Source of the DNA: Nioella sp. MMSF_3534
GTDB lineage: Bacteria > Pseudomonadota > Alphaproteobacteria > Rhodobacterales > Rhodobacteraceae
NCBI RefSeq assembly: GCF_030732985.1
Contig: NZ_JASHJX010000037.1
Span: 1-47,541 of the forward strand
Direction of reading: 5' to 3'
Length of the DNA: 47,541 nt
Made by a program: the position numbers and the translations under genes. Position 1 is the first letter of the stretch; the number at the start of each line of letters is the position of its first letter. The notes beneath the pieces are model-generated. The model was given only the letters and a program-made list of their open reading frames with translations. It did no database searches and was not told the origin of the DNA. This document shows positions 26,759 through 35,700 of the stretch, in pieces.

Positions 26759-27832
26759 AATCTGGCCACGATGCAGCAACACGTGATCCAGCAACACGCA
26801 AGCCGCCATCGCCTCGGCCACCGGAACCGCGCGAATGCCGACACAAGGATCATGGCGACCTTTTGTAATGATTTCAGTATCTTCACCAGATTTGGTGATG
26901 GTCTTGCGCGTCGTCAGAATCGACGAGGTCGGCTTGACTGAAAACCGCACCACCACATCCTGCCCGGTGGAGATGCCCCCCAGAATCCCACCCGCGTGAT
27001 TCGAGCTGTAAACCGGCCCCTCCGGCCCCATGCGAATCTCATCCGCATTCTCGCTGCCGGTCAGGCAGGCCGCGTTCATGCCCTCGCCGATCTCGACGCC
27101 CTTCACCGCGTTGATCGACATCATCGCAGCCGCCAGATCGGTGTCCAGCTTGCCATAGATCGGCGCACCAAGGCCCGCGGGCATCCCCCGCACCGTCACC
27201 TCGATCACCGCGCCGACGCTATCACCGGTCTTGCGCAGCCCGTCCAGATAGTCGGCCCACTCCGCCGCCGCCCCGGCATCGGGCGTCCAGAACGGATTGC
27301 GCTCGATCTCGTCCCAGTCGAACCGGTCCCGGTCGATTCCATGCGGCCCCATCTGCACCATGTAGCCGGTAATCGACAGCCCCGGCACCAGCTGCTTCAA
27401 CGCCTCGCGCGCCACACCGCCCGCCGCCACCCGCGCCGCCGTTTCCCGCGCACTGGACCGCCCGCCGCCGCGATAATCGCGGATGCCGTATTTCTGCCAA
27501 TAGGTGATATCCGCATGTCCGGGCCGGAACTTCTCGGCAATATCGCCGTAATCCTTCGACCGCTGATCGGTGTTACGGATCATCAGCTGGATGGGCGTAC
27601 CGGTGCTGACACCCTCGAAGACGCCTGACAGAACCTCCACCTGGTCTGGCTCGCGTCGCTGCGTGGTGAACTTGTTCTGCCCCGGTTTGCGCTTGTCCAG
27701 CCAGTGCTGCAACGCTTCCGCTTCAACCGGCACCCCCGGAGGGCAGCCATCCACCGTCGCGCCCAGCGCTGGCCCGTGGCTCTCGCCCCAGGTGGTGACT
27801 CGAAAAAGATGGCCAAAGCTGTTCATGGACAT
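26732..27832 (-). CDS. aroC: Chorismate synthase
   Basis: Makes chorismate from EPSP, the last shikimate step, with reduced FMN. 366 residues, the normal length. Signature segments: [18 protein letters not shown], the RPGHAD motif ([15 protein letters not shown]), [18 protein letters not shown], and the late [18 protein letters not shown]. It begins [16 protein letters not shown]; an internal ATG two codons later is also possible. The C-terminal tail ends in a small duplication ([12 protein letters not shown]). It is transcribed away from the flavin amine oxidase gene upstream, which ends 67 bases before it on the same strand. Confidence 0.97.
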   Translation of the reverse strand: MSMNSFGHLFRVTTWGESHGPALGATVDGCPPGVPVEAEALQHWLDKRKPGQNKFTTQRREPDQVEVLSGVFEGVSTGTPIQLMIRNTDQRSKDYGDIAEKFRPGHADITYWQKYGIRDYRGGGRSSARETAARVAAGGVAREALKQLVPGLSITGYMVQMGPHGIDRDRFDWDEIERNPFWTPDAGAAAEWADYLDGLRKTGDSVGAVIEVTVRGMPAGLGAPIYGKLDTDLAAAMMSINAVKGVEIGEGMNAACLTGSENADEIRMGPEGPVYSSNHAGGILGGISTGQDVVVRFSVKPTSSILTTRKTITKSGEDTEIITKGRHDPCVGIRAVPVAEAMAACVLLDHVLLHRGQIGANRGQIG

Positions 27833-27899
27833 GGGGGCGCTCCGTTTCCTCGCCCCCGGTTAGCGCGAGCGGCCCCGGAATCCAAGGCTCATATGGCCG

Positions 27900-29117
27900 C
27901 TACAGCCCATAAGCCCGCTCCAGAACCGCCAGCGCCATATCAACCAACGCGTCATCATCCTGCCCCGCCAGCTCCCGCGCCGCATCGGCCCCGTTGAACC
28001 CCAACAGGATCGGCTCGCCCAGAACAGGCATCAGGTTGAGCCATTGGTTGAACTGCCCGCGCGGCAGCCCGGTATCGGCGGTCACGATCCAGGTCGGATC
28101 GCCCTCCCAGAACGGCGCGTCGAATTGCAGGTAGAGCTTGTCCAGCACCCCCATGCCAAGCGATGCAATGGCCTCTTGCTTGGTGTTCGGCAAGGGCGGG
28201 TCAAAGACAATCCGCCCAGCCTGCAAGACACCCAGGGGCACGGTGACAACAACCGCATCGTGCCGCGCCTCCCTGCCATCGGCAAACCCCAGCCGGATGC
28301 CCCCGCCCAGCGTCACCCGCTGAAGGACATGGCCGGTCAGCAGCGCGTAATCCCCGGCCAGTTCCGGCACCAGCCGGTCATATCCCTCGGCTATGACCGC
28401 CTCTGCGCCGCCATAATCGGTCGGGGCGCGAAACGCGGCAAGGTTGATCTGGTCCCGCCGTGCCCCGGCATTGTGCTGGATCGAGATGACCTCCTCCAGC
28501 CAGTCCGGCACCTCCTCCGCGTCCAGCATTGCCCCGCCGCTCAGCCGAAAGACGATCTCGCCATCGGTCTCGACCAATGTCGCGCCAGCATCCTCCGCCA
28601 GACCGACAAGCGGATTGTCCTCCATCCCGTGAATCCAGCTCGCCCCAAGGTCCAGCGGCACCCCGAGGCTGCGGTCCGTCCATAGCCGCCCGCCAATCCG
28701 GTCGCGCGCCTCGTAGATCGTCACGTCATAGTCCAGCTCGGCAAGCATCTGCGCCGTGCGCAGCCCGGCAATGCCCGCCCCGATCACGGCAATATCCCCG
28801 AGATCCTCTTCCTCGATGGCCTCGACCGCATGGCCCGCCGATTCATAGGCCGCGTGAACGGTGCTGCCGTAATCCGGGTTTGCGGCCTCTCCGGCAAAAA
28901 AGATCCGTCCCGCCACCGGTGCCGCCAGCCTGCGATGCGCGGCGCGAAACAGCCCGCGCGGTGTGTAGGAATAAGACCCGAAGCAGAACGGATCGCGGCT
29001 CCAGTTCGTCCGCAGATAGCCGGTCAGCCGCGCTCCGCTGGCCATCCCCCGATCCACCGGCAGAAACGTCCCGGCGACGCCCGCCGCAACCGCTGTCAAT
29101 ACGTCGCGCCTCTGCAT
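27900..29117 (-). CDS. Circularly permuted flavin amine oxidase, Tat-exported
   Basis: 405 residues. Residues 1-28 (MQRRDVLTAVAAGVAGTFLP) look like a Tat signal. Residues about 30-103 carry what is normally the C-terminal segment of the MAO/LSD1/polyamine oxidase family: LRTNWSRDPFCFGSYSY, then GRIFFAGEAANPDYGSTVH. Only after this comes the normal N-terminal dinucleotide-binding loop IAVIGAGIAGLRTAQML (about 109-125), with YEARDRIGGRLWT and DLGASWIHG. The rest follows in normal order (VVVTVPLGVLQAGRIVFDPP) and stops at ALAVLERAYGL, where ordinary members run into the RW-x-DPF-x-x-GSYSY part. All FAD-contacting motifs are present once, in permuted order, in a single uninterrupted frame. Substrate unknown, possibly a primary or polyamine. 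Confidence 0.88.
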   Translation of the reverse strand: MQRRDVLTAVAAGVAGTFLPVDRGMASGARLTGYLRTNWSRDPFCFGSYSYTPRGLFRAAHRRLAAPVAGRIFFAGEAANPDYGSTVHAAYESAGHAVEAIEEEDLGDIAVIGAGIAGLRTAQMLAELDYDVTIYEARDRIGGRLWTDRSLGVPLDLGASWIHGMEDNPLVGLAEDAGATLVETDGEIVFRLSGGAMLDAEEVPDWLEEVISIQHNAGARRDQINLAAFRAPTDYGGAEAVIAEGYDRLVPELAGDYALLTGHVLQRVTLGGGIRLGFADGREARHDAVVVTVPLGVLQAGRIVFDPPLPNTKQEAIASLGMGVLDKLYLQFDAPFWEGDPTWIVTADTGLPRGQFNQWLNLMPVLGEPILLGFNGADAARELAGQDDDALVDMALAVLERAYGL

Positions 29118-29183
29118 GCCACCCCCTAACTACCGGCTCGCTGAAAGTCTGCGTTACCCCCGTGGCTTGCGCAAGACGGCCCC

Positions 29184-29356
29184 TTCATCTTGGCCCAAAT
29201 ACCTCCGCCGGAGGCATCACGACATTTCGGTCGGCACCCGATCAGACTTGCGAAACACCCCATCCGATTTTCCGTGGCAACGCGGCCCGAGGAGGGCTCC
29301 GAAGGAGCCTGACGAGGGCCGCTCCCCGGTCGACGCGCCCCAGCGCGGCGAAACCG
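29184..29356 (-). repeat. Dispersed 3'-element, full copy B
   Basis: Module 1 (29184-29218) contains CCTCCGCCGGAGG beside a TTGGCCCAAATA run; module 2 (29270-29356) runs from TTCCGTGGCAACGCGG to GGCGAAACCG. Read on the minus strand it lies downstream of dxs in the same order as the other full copies: module 2 first, module 1 second. Module 2 is the most diverged of the three copies in its middle. Confidence 0.65.
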
Positions 29357-29374
29357 CTTTCCGTATGCACGCCC

Positions 29375-29407
29375 GGTGTACGGGGGGTGTACAGGGGGTG
29401 TACGGGT
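29375..29407. repeat. Three tandem 11-bp repeats
   Basis: GGTGTAC starts at 29375, 29386 and 29397, an exact 11-bp period, with G-rich spacers (unit GGTGTAC-R-GGG). They lie just downstream of dxs. Too short and too few for a CRISPR array. Confidence 0.75.
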
Positions 29408-29429
29408 GGCCCCCCCCTTTTTCAGGCCC

Positions 29430-31355
29430 TCACGCCTGTCGACTCAATCGCGCCACGCCAAGCACATCGAGCACCTTCGCTTCGATATGTTCGGCATTCA
29501 TCGCTGCCGTGGCGTACATATCCTCAGGGCTCGCCTGGTCGATGAAACTATCGGGCAGAACCATGGACCGAAACTTCAGCCCACGGTCGAAAACGCCCTC
29601 TTCGGCCAGCAACTGCGCCACATGGCTGCCAAAGCCGCCAATCGCGCCTTCCTCGATGGTGATTAACGCTTCGTGGTCGGCGGCAAGCTTCAGAATAAGC
29701 TCGGAATCCAACGGCTTGGCGAAACGCGCATCGGCAATCGTCGGCGTGATCCCGCGCGCAGCCAGTGCCTCGGCGGCTTTTTGAACCTCGCTCAGCCGGG
29801 TCCCAAAAGACAGGATCGCGACCCGCGCGCCCTCCTGGATCATCCGGCCCTTGCCAATCTCCAGCGGCTCGCCGCGCTCCGGCATATCCACGCCCACGCC
29901 TTCGCCCCGCGGATAGCGGAAGGCGATCGGCCCGCTGTCATGCGCCACGGCGGTTGCCACCATATGCACCAACTCCGCCTCATCGGCTGCAGCCATCACC
30001 ACGAAACCGGGCAAATTCGACAGGTACGCCACGTCGAAAGATCCCGCATGCGTCGCTCCGTCCGCACCCACTAACCCCGCGCGATCAATAGCAAATCTGA
30101 CGGGCAGGCGCTGGATGGCCACATCGTGAACGACCTGGTCATAGCCCCGTTGCAGGAAGGTCGAATAGATCGTGCAGAAGGGTTTCATCCCCCCCGCCGC
30201 CATGCCAGCACAGAAGGTCACCGCGTGCTGTTCAGCGATGCCCACGTCAAACACCCGCTTCGGAAACCGCTCTCCGAACAGGTCCAGCCCCGTCCCGTCC
30301 GGCATCGCGGCGGTGACTGCAACGATCTTGTCGTCCAGCTCCGCCTCGCGGATCAGGCTTTGGGCGAAGACCTTGGTGTAACTCGGCGCATTCGAGGGCG
30401 CCTTGCGCTGCTCTCCGGTCACCATGTCAAAGGGCGCGCGGGCATGGCCCCGGTCGGCATGCCCCTCCGCATGGCGAAAGCCTTTGCCCTTCTTCGTGAT
30501 CGCATGGATCAGGATCGGCCCGTCGGCGCGCGCCTTCACGGTGCGCAGAACGGAGACCAACTGATCCATGTCATGCCCGTCAATGGGGCCGACATAGGAA
30601 AAGCCCAGTTCCTCGAACAAAGTCCCGCCCACGGTGGCCGCTTTCAGCAGCTCTTTCGCCCGCCGCGCGCCTTCCTGGAAGGGTTCGGGCAGCAGCGACA
30701 CCGCGCCCTTGGCGGCCGATTTCAGCTCCTGGAACGGGGCCCCGGCATAGAGCCGCGACAGGTAGGAGGACAGCGCGCCGGTCGGGGGCGCAATGCTCAT
30801 CTCATTGTCATTCAGGATCACGATCAGCCGCTTGCCCAGATGACCGGCATTGTTCAGCGCCTCGAAGGCCATGCCCCCGGTCAGCGCGCCATCCCCGATC
30901 ACGGCAATCGCATCGCCAAGCCCGGTCTCGATCACGCCGCCAAGCTCACGCGCCATCGCAAAGCCCAATGCCGCCGAAATCGAGGTGGAGCTATGCGCGG
31001 CACCGAACGGGTCATAGGGCGACTCGCTGCGCTTGGTGAAGCCCGACAGGCCCCCCTTCTTGCGCAGGGTCGGCATCGCCTCGCGCCGCCCGGTCAGGAT
31101 TTTGTGGGGGTAACACTGGTGGCTGACGTCCCAGATCACCTTGTCGCGCGGCGTATCGAACACCGCATGCAGCGCGACGGTCAGTTCCACCACCCCAAGC
31201 CCCGCACCCAGGTGCCCGCCGGTCTGGCTGACGGCGGCGATGGTTTCGGTGCGCAGGTCGTCGGCCACGCGGCGCAGATCAGACACCGGCAGCCCGCGCA
31301 GATCGGCCGGGGAATGGATCCGGTCCAGATGCGGCGTGTCGGGGCGGTCGCTCAT
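29430..31355 (-). CDS. dxs: 1-deoxy-D-xylulose-5-phosphate synthase
   Basis: Thiamine-diphosphate enzyme that condenses pyruvate and glyceraldehyde 3-phosphate, the first and often flux-controlling step of the MEP pathway. 641 residues, standard. The transketolase-type N-domain has [18 protein letters not shown] and the TPP motif [16 protein letters not shown]...NDNEMSI. The pyrimidine-binding domain has [25 protein letters not shown] and [15 protein letters not shown]. It sits last in a run with xseB and ispA, so precursors and prenyl diphosphates are made from one transcript. The gap to ispA is 18 bases. Confidence 0.98.
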   Translation of the reverse strand: MSDRPDTPHLDRIHSPADLRGLPVSDLRRVADDLRTETIAAVSQTGGHLGAGLGVVELTVALHAVFDTPRDKVIWDVSHQCYPHKILTGRREAMPTLRKKGGLSGFTKRSESPYDPFGAAHSSTSISAALGFAMARELGGVIETGLGDAIAVIGDGALTGGMAFEALNNAGHLGKRLIVILNDNEMSIAPPTGALSSYLSRLYAGAPFQELKSAAKGAVSLLPEPFQEGARRAKELLKAATVGGTLFEELGFSYVGPIDGHDMDQLVSVLRTVKARADGPILIHAITKKGKGFRHAEGHADRGHARAPFDMVTGEQRKAPSNAPSYTKVFAQSLIREAELDDKIVAVTAAMPDGTGLDLFGERFPKRVFDVGIAEQHAVTFCAGMAAGGMKPFCTIYSTFLQRGYDQVVHDVAIQRLPVRFAIDRAGLVGADGATHAGSFDVAYLSNLPGFVVMAAADEAELVHMVATAVAHDSGPIAFRYPRGEGVGVDMPERGEPLEIGKGRMIQEGARVAILSFGTRLSEVQKAAEALAARGITPTIADARFAKPLDSELILKLAADHEALITIEEGAIGGFGSHVAQLLAEEGVFDRGLKFRSMVLPDSFIDQASPEDMYATAAMNAEHIEAKVLDVLGVARLSRQA

Positions 31356-31373
31356 GTGGCTCTCCGAATTCGG

Positions 31374-32240
31374 TTACTGGTCACGGGCGATAACGAAGCG
31401 GGCCAGTTCCCGCAAGGTTTCCGCGTCAGAGCCGTAGGGGGCCAACGCCGCCTCGGCCTCGTCAATCAGCGCCTGCGCGCGGGCCTTCGCTCCCTCCAGC
31501 CCAAGCAGTGAGACGAAGGTCGCCTTGCCCGCTTCGGCATCCTTGCGCAGCGCCTTGCCGGCCTTCTCGGCATCGCCCTCTACATCCAAGATGTCGTCGG
31601 CGATCTGAAAGGCAAGGCCCACGGCCCGCGCATAGCGCCGCAGGGGGGCGGGGTCGGCCCGGCCAAGGATTGCCCCCGCGACCACCGGCCATTCCAGCAG
31701 CGCGCCGGTCTTGTTGGCCTGCAATTCGGTGATCTGGTCAAGGGTCAGGGGGCTTGCTGCCGTTTCTGCCGCGATGTCCTGCGCCTGCCCCAGAACCATG
31801 CCCTGCGGGCCAGAGGCGCGGGCAAGGGTCAAGACAAGCTCTGCCCGCTGATCGGCGTCACCCGTTGCGGGATCGGCCAGCAGTTCGAACGCAAAACTTT
31901 GCAGCGCGTCGCCCACCAGAACCGCCGTCGCCTCGTCCCATTTCCTGTGAACGGTCGGCAGGCCCCGGCGCAAATCGTCATCGTCCATGCAGGGCAGGTC
32001 ATCATGCACAAGGCTGTAGGCGTGGATGCATTCGACGGCGCAGGCCGCCTGCATCGCCGCCCCAGCATCGCCCCCGGTCAGCCGCGCCGTTTCCAGCACC
32101 AGGAATCCGCGCAGCCGTTTGCCGCCTGTCGTGGTGTAGCGCATCCCCTCGGCCACGCGGTCTGACCCGAGCCGCGCCATGCGGTCCGAAAGGGCGCGCG
32201 CAATCGCGTCCTGCGCGTCTTTCAACTGCTGTTCGAACAA
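31374..32240 (-). CDS. ispA: Farnesyl/geranyl diphosphate synthase
   Basis: Chain elongation of isopentenyl diphosphate to C15 (or C20) prenyl diphosphate, feeding quinones, carotenoids and undecaprenyl phosphate. 288 residues. The first Asp-rich motif is DDLPCMD (80-86) and the second DDILD; GGKRLRGFLVLE binds IPP and LQANKTGALLEWPVVAGA lies between. The product length cannot be fixed from sequence alone. It lies 3 bases after xseB and 18 bases before dxs, the common xseB-ispA-dxs order. Confidence 0.95.
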   Translation of the reverse strand: MFEQQLKDAQDAIARALSDRMARLGSDRVAEGMRYTTTGGKRLRGFLVLETARLTGGDAGAAMQAACAVECIHAYSLVHDDLPCMDDDDLRRGLPTVHRKWDEATAVLVGDALQSFAFELLADPATGDADQRAELVLTLARASGPQGMVLGQAQDIAAETAASPLTLDQITELQANKTGALLEWPVVAGAILGRADPAPLRRYARAVGLAFQIADDILDVEGDAEKAGKALRKDAEAGKATFVSLLGLEGAKARAQALIDEAEAALAPYGSDAETLRELARFVIARDQ

Positions 32241-32243
32241 GGG

Positions 32244-32489
32244 TCAGAGCCCCTCGACCGGCTTTGCCCCCGTGGGTTCCCCGTTGGCATCGAGCGTGAT
32301 CTGCGCGACCTTTTCCTCGGCCTCCTTCAGCTTGGCCTCGCACCGGGCTTTCAGCTGCGCGCCGCGTTCGTAAAGCTTGATCGAATCTTCCAGCGCCACG
32401 TCACCCCGGTCGAGCTGACCGACCACGGTTTCCAGTTCCCGGATTGCTTCCTCGAAGCTCATTTCCTCGATCTTTTTCTGGTCGCTCAT
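32244..32489 (-). CDS. xseB: Exodeoxyribonuclease VII small subunit
   Basis: 81 residues. The signature MSFEEAIRELETVVGQLDRGDVALEDSIKLYERG is present and ends with the charged ARCEAKLKEAEEKV helix. It partners XseA (not in the window) in a nuclease that degrades single-stranded DNA. Its ATG overlaps the stop of the first histone-deacetylase gene (ATGA), and ispA follows after 3 bases. Confidence 0.96.
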   Translation of the reverse strand: MSDQKKIEEMSFEEAIRELETVVGQLDRGDVALEDSIKLYERGAQLKARCEAKLKEAEEKVAQITLDANGEPTGAKPVEGL

Positions 32490-33424
32490 CCGCTTCTCTC
32501 CGTCAAAACGCGCACATGGGTGGCAGCCGAGGCCGCAAGGGCGGTGAGATCATAGCCGCCTTCGAGAGTCGAGACCATGCGGCCGCCGCAATGCCTGTCA
32601 GCGATATCGCAAAGCCGCTGCGTGAGCCACTCGTAATCCTCCTCGACCCATGCGAGATCGGACAAGGGGTCGGCGGCATGGCAGTCGAATCCCGCCGAGA
32701 TCAGCAGCAGGTCGGGGCGAAACGCCTCCAGCCTCGGGAAGACGCGCGCTTCATAGGCTTCGCGCATCGCCTTGCCGCCGGTGCCGGGGGCGAGCGGCAC
32801 GTTGACCACGTTGTCATGCGCGCCGGTCTCTGACACGTCGCCGGTATCGGGCCAGAGCGGCATTTGCTGCGAGGTGATCACCAAAGCGCGGGGGTCGTCC
32901 CACAGCAGGGCCTGTGTGCCATTGCCGTGATGCACGTCGAAATCGACGATGGCCACGCGGGCAAGCCCGTGATGATCCAGCGCGTATTTCGCGCCAAGCG
33001 CCACGTTGCCGAAGAAACAGAACCCCATGGGCAGTTCCTGTTCGGCATGGTGGCCCGGCGGGCGCACCGCGGCGAAGGCGTTGGTCAGTTCGCCGGATAG
33101 AACTAGGTCGATAGCCTTTTGAACCCCGCCAACGGCGCGGTAAAGCGCGGGCAGGGACGACGGGGACAGGAAGGTTTCCTCATCCGTGTCCGGGTCCATC
33201 ATGGTGAAGCCTTCATCGGGAACACTGGCGCGGATGTGGTCGAGATAGGCAGGCGTGTGCAGCGTCAGGATGCTGTCATCACTAGCCAACGGGGCGGCGT
33301 AGCGGAAGAGCGGCAGCCCTTCGAGCGCCCGCAACACAAGCGCCAGCCGGGCGGGCTGTTCATGGACATGGGCGGGCGTCACATGCGCGAGGCAATCGGG
33401 ATGTGTGACAAGCCCGGTGGCCAC
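32486..33424 (-). CDS. Histone deacetylase family protein (paralogue 1)
   Basis: 312 residues from a GTG at 33424, immediately after the TAG of paralogue 2. Arginase/deacetylase fold with the metal and catalytic residues in place: RPPGHHAEQE (His-His), VDFDVHHGNGTQ (Asp and His ligands), SAGFDCHAADPL (Asp ligand) and the late EGGYD tyrosine. Bacterial members act on acetylated small amines such as acetylpolyamines or on acetyl-lysine; the substrate here is not known. It is about half identical to the next gene by eye. It overlaps xseB by 4 bases. Confidence 0.93.
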   Translation of the reverse strand: MATGLVTHPDCLAHVTPAHVHEQPARLALVLRALEGLPLFRYAAPLASDDSILTLHTPAYLDHIRASVPDEGFTMMDPDTDEETFLSPSSLPALYRAVGGVQKAIDLVLSGELTNAFAAVRPPGHHAEQELPMGFCFFGNVALGAKYALDHHGLARVAIVDFDVHHGNGTQALLWDDPRALVITSQQMPLWPDTGDVSETGAHDNVVNVPLAPGTGGKAMREAYEARVFPRLEAFRPDLLLISAGFDCHAADPLSDLAWVEEDYEWLTQRLCDIADRHCGGRMVSTLEGGYDLTALAASAATHVRVLTERSG

Positions 33425-34351
33425 CTATGCCCCCATCAGTTCGGTCACATGGGCGGCAACGGACTCCGCCAGTGCGTCGAGGTTGTAGCCGCCTTCCATC
33501 GACGACACGAGCCGCCCGCCGCAGACGTCATCCGCGACGGCGCAAAGCTCGCGCGTGAGCCATGCGAAATCCTCGGTCGTCCAGTTGAGATTGGCCAGCG
33601 GATCGTCGGCATGGGCATCGAACCCGGCGGAGAGGATGATCAGCTCCGGCTGGTAGTCGCGCAGCCGCTGGAACAGGCGCGAGCCGTAGATGGAGCGCAT
33701 GGTGTCCCCGTCGGACCCCGGCGAAAGCGGCACGTTCAAGATATTGCCATGCGCGCCGCGTTCATGGGCGGCACCCGTGCCGGGATAAAGCGGCATCTGG
33801 TGGGAGGAGATGAAAAGAACGCGGGACTCATCCCACAAAAGATCCTGTGTGCCGTTGCCATGGTGCACGTCGAAATCGACGATAGCGACGCGGGCAAGAC
33901 CGTGCCGGTCCAGCGCATGTTTTGCGGCGATGGCGACATTGCCGAACATGCAAAACCCCATGGCGCGGGTCTTTTCGGCGTGATGGCCCGGGGGCCTCGT
34001 GGCGACGAAGGCGTTTTTCGCCTCACCTGCAAGCACCGCATCGACGGCGGCAAGGCAGCCGCCGACGCCGCGCAGGGCGGCCTCCCACGTGGCGGGCGAC
34101 ATGGAGGTATCGGGGTCGAGCGCGACCAGCCCGTCCTGCGGCGCGGCCTCTCGGATCGCGGTGACATGGCTTTCGGGATGGGCGAGCAGCAGGTCGGCCT
34201 CTTCCGCCATGGGGGCCTCTCGCCGGTCGAGCGCGGCAAATTCGGGCGCGGACAGCGCGCGGATCACGTGTTTCAGCCGCGCGATCTGTTCCGGGTGGCC
34301 AAGCGGCATCTGGTGGCGCAGGCCCGCGTCATTCGTGAAAAGCAGGGTCAT
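33425..34351 (-). CDS. Histone deacetylase family protein (paralogue 2)
   Basis: 308 residues from the ATG at 34351; an upstream in-frame stretch overlaps petR and is discarded. The same active-site set as paralogue 1 is kept: RPPGHHAEKTRAMGF, VDFDVHHGNGTQDLLW, SAGFDAHADDPL and EGGYNLD. It is in tandem with paralogue 1 with no spacer (TAG then GTG). It begins 8 bases after petR, so it is likely in the same transcript. Tandem retention with intact sites suggests different substrates rather than simple redundancy. Confidence 0.93.
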   Translation of the reverse strand: MTLLFTNDAGLRHQMPLGHPEQIARLKHVIRALSAPEFAALDRREAPMAEEADLLLAHPESHVTAIREAAPQDGLVALDPDTSMSPATWEAALRGVGGCLAAVDAVLAGEAKNAFVATRPPGHHAEKTRAMGFCMFGNVAIAAKHALDRHGLARVAIVDFDVHHGNGTQDLLWDESRVLFISSHQMPLYPGTGAAHERGAHGNILNVPLSPGSDGDTMRSIYGSRLFQRLRDYQPELIILSAGFDAHADDPLANLNWTTEDFAWLTRELCAVADDVCGGRLVSSMEGGYNLDALAESVAAHVTELMGA

Positions 34352-34359
34352 GGATATCC

Positions 34360-35073
34360 TCAGTCGGGGGCCAGCATGTAGCCCGCGCCGCGCACCGTTT
34401 GCAGGTAGCGCGGCTGTTTCGGGTCGGCCTCTATCTTGCGGCGCAGGCGGGTGATCTGCACATCGACGGCGCGTTCCTGGCTGGTGGTGCTGCCCACGCC
34501 CTTGTCGCGGCCCAGATCCTCGACCAGCTGTGTGCGGCTGACGGGTTCGTTCGGACAGGCAGAGAAGATGCGCATCAGCGCAGACTCGGTTGCGGTCAGG
34601 CGAATGGGGGTTTGCCCCTGCCACATTTCACCCCGTTCAAGGTCGTATCGGATCGGCCCCAGATGCAGCATCTTGGGGGCCGATTGCGTTTCGGACACGC
34701 TTGGAACGCGCCGCAGGATGGCGTTGATCCGCAGCAGCAATTCGCGCGGCTCGAACGGTTTCGGCAGGTAGTCATCGGCCCCGGCTTCCAGCCCGGTGAT
34801 CCGGTCGCTGGCCTCGCCCCTCGCCGTGAGCAGCATGATCGGGGTCGTCAGCTTTTCGCGCAAAGCCTTGGTCAGGCTGATCCCGTCTTCGCCGGGCATC
34901 ATCACATCCAGCACGATCAGGTCGAATTCCAAGCCTTCCAGCAGCCGGCGCGCATGGGCCGCATCACGGGCGGCACTGACGATGAAGCCGTTGCGAATCA
35001 GGAACTTCTGGAGAAGACCGCGAATGCGCTCATCATCGTCGACGATCAGAAGATGGGCTGCCGGATCTGTCAT
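34360..35073 (-). CDS. petR: OmpR-family response regulator (PetR)
   Basis: 237 residues. The N-terminal receiver has the acidic pocket VDDDE, phosphorylated Asp56 in VLDVMMPGEDG, and the Lys of LPKPF. The C-terminal winged helix (about 135-235) has LTATESALMRIFSACPNEPVSRTQL and the wing VRGAGYML. It matches PetR, first described upstream of the cytochrome bc1 operon in Rhodobacter capsulatus and needed for growth there. No cognate kinase or bc1 gene is here. Its ATG overlaps the petP stop (ATGA). Target genes in this organism are unknown. Confidence 0.88.
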   Translation of the reverse strand: MTDPAAHLLIVDDDERIRGLLQKFLIRNGFIVSAARDAAHARRLLEGLEFDLIVLDVMMPGEDGISLTKALREKLTTPIMLLTARGEASDRITGLEAGADDYLPKPFEPRELLLRINAILRRVPSVSETQSAPKMLHLGPIRYDLERGEMWQGQTPIRLTATESALMRIFSACPNEPVSRTQLVEDLGRDKGVGSTTSQERAVDVQITRLRRKIEADPKQPRYLQTVRGAGYMLAPD

Positions 35074-35588
35074 GCGCCTCCCTCGGTGTTGGAAAAGTAA
35101 TGATGGCGAAGTTCCGGGTCCATCATCTGTTCCAGCACCGTGCGGAAACCCGCCACTGCGTCGGGTCCGGCAGCACGATAGGCAGCCCGCATCCGGGTGC
35201 GTTGTGCCTCGGACAATTCACGTTCCAGCGAAATGCCCTGTTCGGTCAGGTACAGGTGACGTTCGCGTTTGTCGCGGGTGCCGACGCGGCTTTCGACAAG
35301 GCCGTCCTCGACCAGTGTGCGCAGCACCCGGTTCAGCGACTGCTTGGTGACGCCCAGAATGGCCAGCAGATTGTTTACCGTGGTGCCGGGGCTGCGGTTG
35401 ATGAAGTGGATCGCCCGGTGATGGGCGCGCCCATATGCGTGGTTTTCAAGAATGCGGTCCGGGTCGGCGGTGAACCCGCGATAGGCGAAGAACATCGCCT
35501 CGATCCCGCGCCGAAGCTGCTCGTCGGTCAGAAAAAGCAGGCTTTCCCCGCTGCTTGCAGAAGACTGTGCCGCGCCGCGTTCGGCCAT
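35070..35588 (-). CDS. petP: MarR-family regulator (PetP)
   Basis: 172 residues. A MarR winged helix-turn-helix: NRSPGTTVNNLLAILGVTKQSLNRVLRTLVEDGLVESR is the helix-turn-helix, and RDKRERHLYLTEQG the beta wing. It pairs with petR as in Rhodobacter capsulatus. MarR proteins usually bind small ligands and often control their own promoter; the region upstream, shared with ilvE, contains a direct repeat that could be its operator. The overlap with petR makes the two one unit. Confidence 0.87.
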   Translation of the reverse strand: MAERGAAQSSASSGESLLFLTDEQLRRGIEAMFFAYRGFTADPDRILENHAYGRAHHRAIHFINRSPGTTVNNLLAILGVTKQSLNRVLRTLVEDGLVESRVGTRDKRERHLYLTEQGISLERELSEAQRTRMRAAYRAAGPDAVAGFRTVLEQMMDPELRHHYFSNTEGGA

Positions 35589-35619
35589 GAAATGCGTTCC
35601 CCCCGGGGTCTTGTCGCCT

Positions 35620-35700
35620 TTTGCCCGACTTTATGTCAGCCTTGTTGACTTTCCAAGAATCAATTGTTACCGAATGCCCGGTTTTGCGTAATTTTATGTC
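35620..35700. promoter_or_regulatory. Direct-repeat region between petP and ilvE
   Basis: Two 19-base copies, TTTTGC-N6-TTATGTC at 35620-35638 and 35682-35700, match at 15 of 19 positions with starts 62 bp apart. A GTTGACTTT half-site lies between them (35644-35652). A GTCCG-GTT-CGGAC hairpin begins in the second copy (35698-35710). This could be an operator for the divergent petP and ilvE genes. Confidence 0.4.

Larger units (their letters stand above)
29118..29429. other. 312-base intergenic region between dxs and the amine oxidase gene
   Basis: No gene can be supported here. The region holds full copy B of the dispersed element (29184-29356) and a three-unit 11-bp tandem repeat (29375-29407). 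The remaining bases carry no feature I recognise. Confidence 0.7.

Noticed and set aside
29375-29407. CRISPR-like array
   Set aside because: Three 11-bp units without 30-40 base spacers; there are no cas genes.
33425-34624. Longer frame of the second deacetylase, from 34624
   Set aside because: The added 91 codons overlap petR and have no deacetylase similarity; the ATG at 34351 fits the family.
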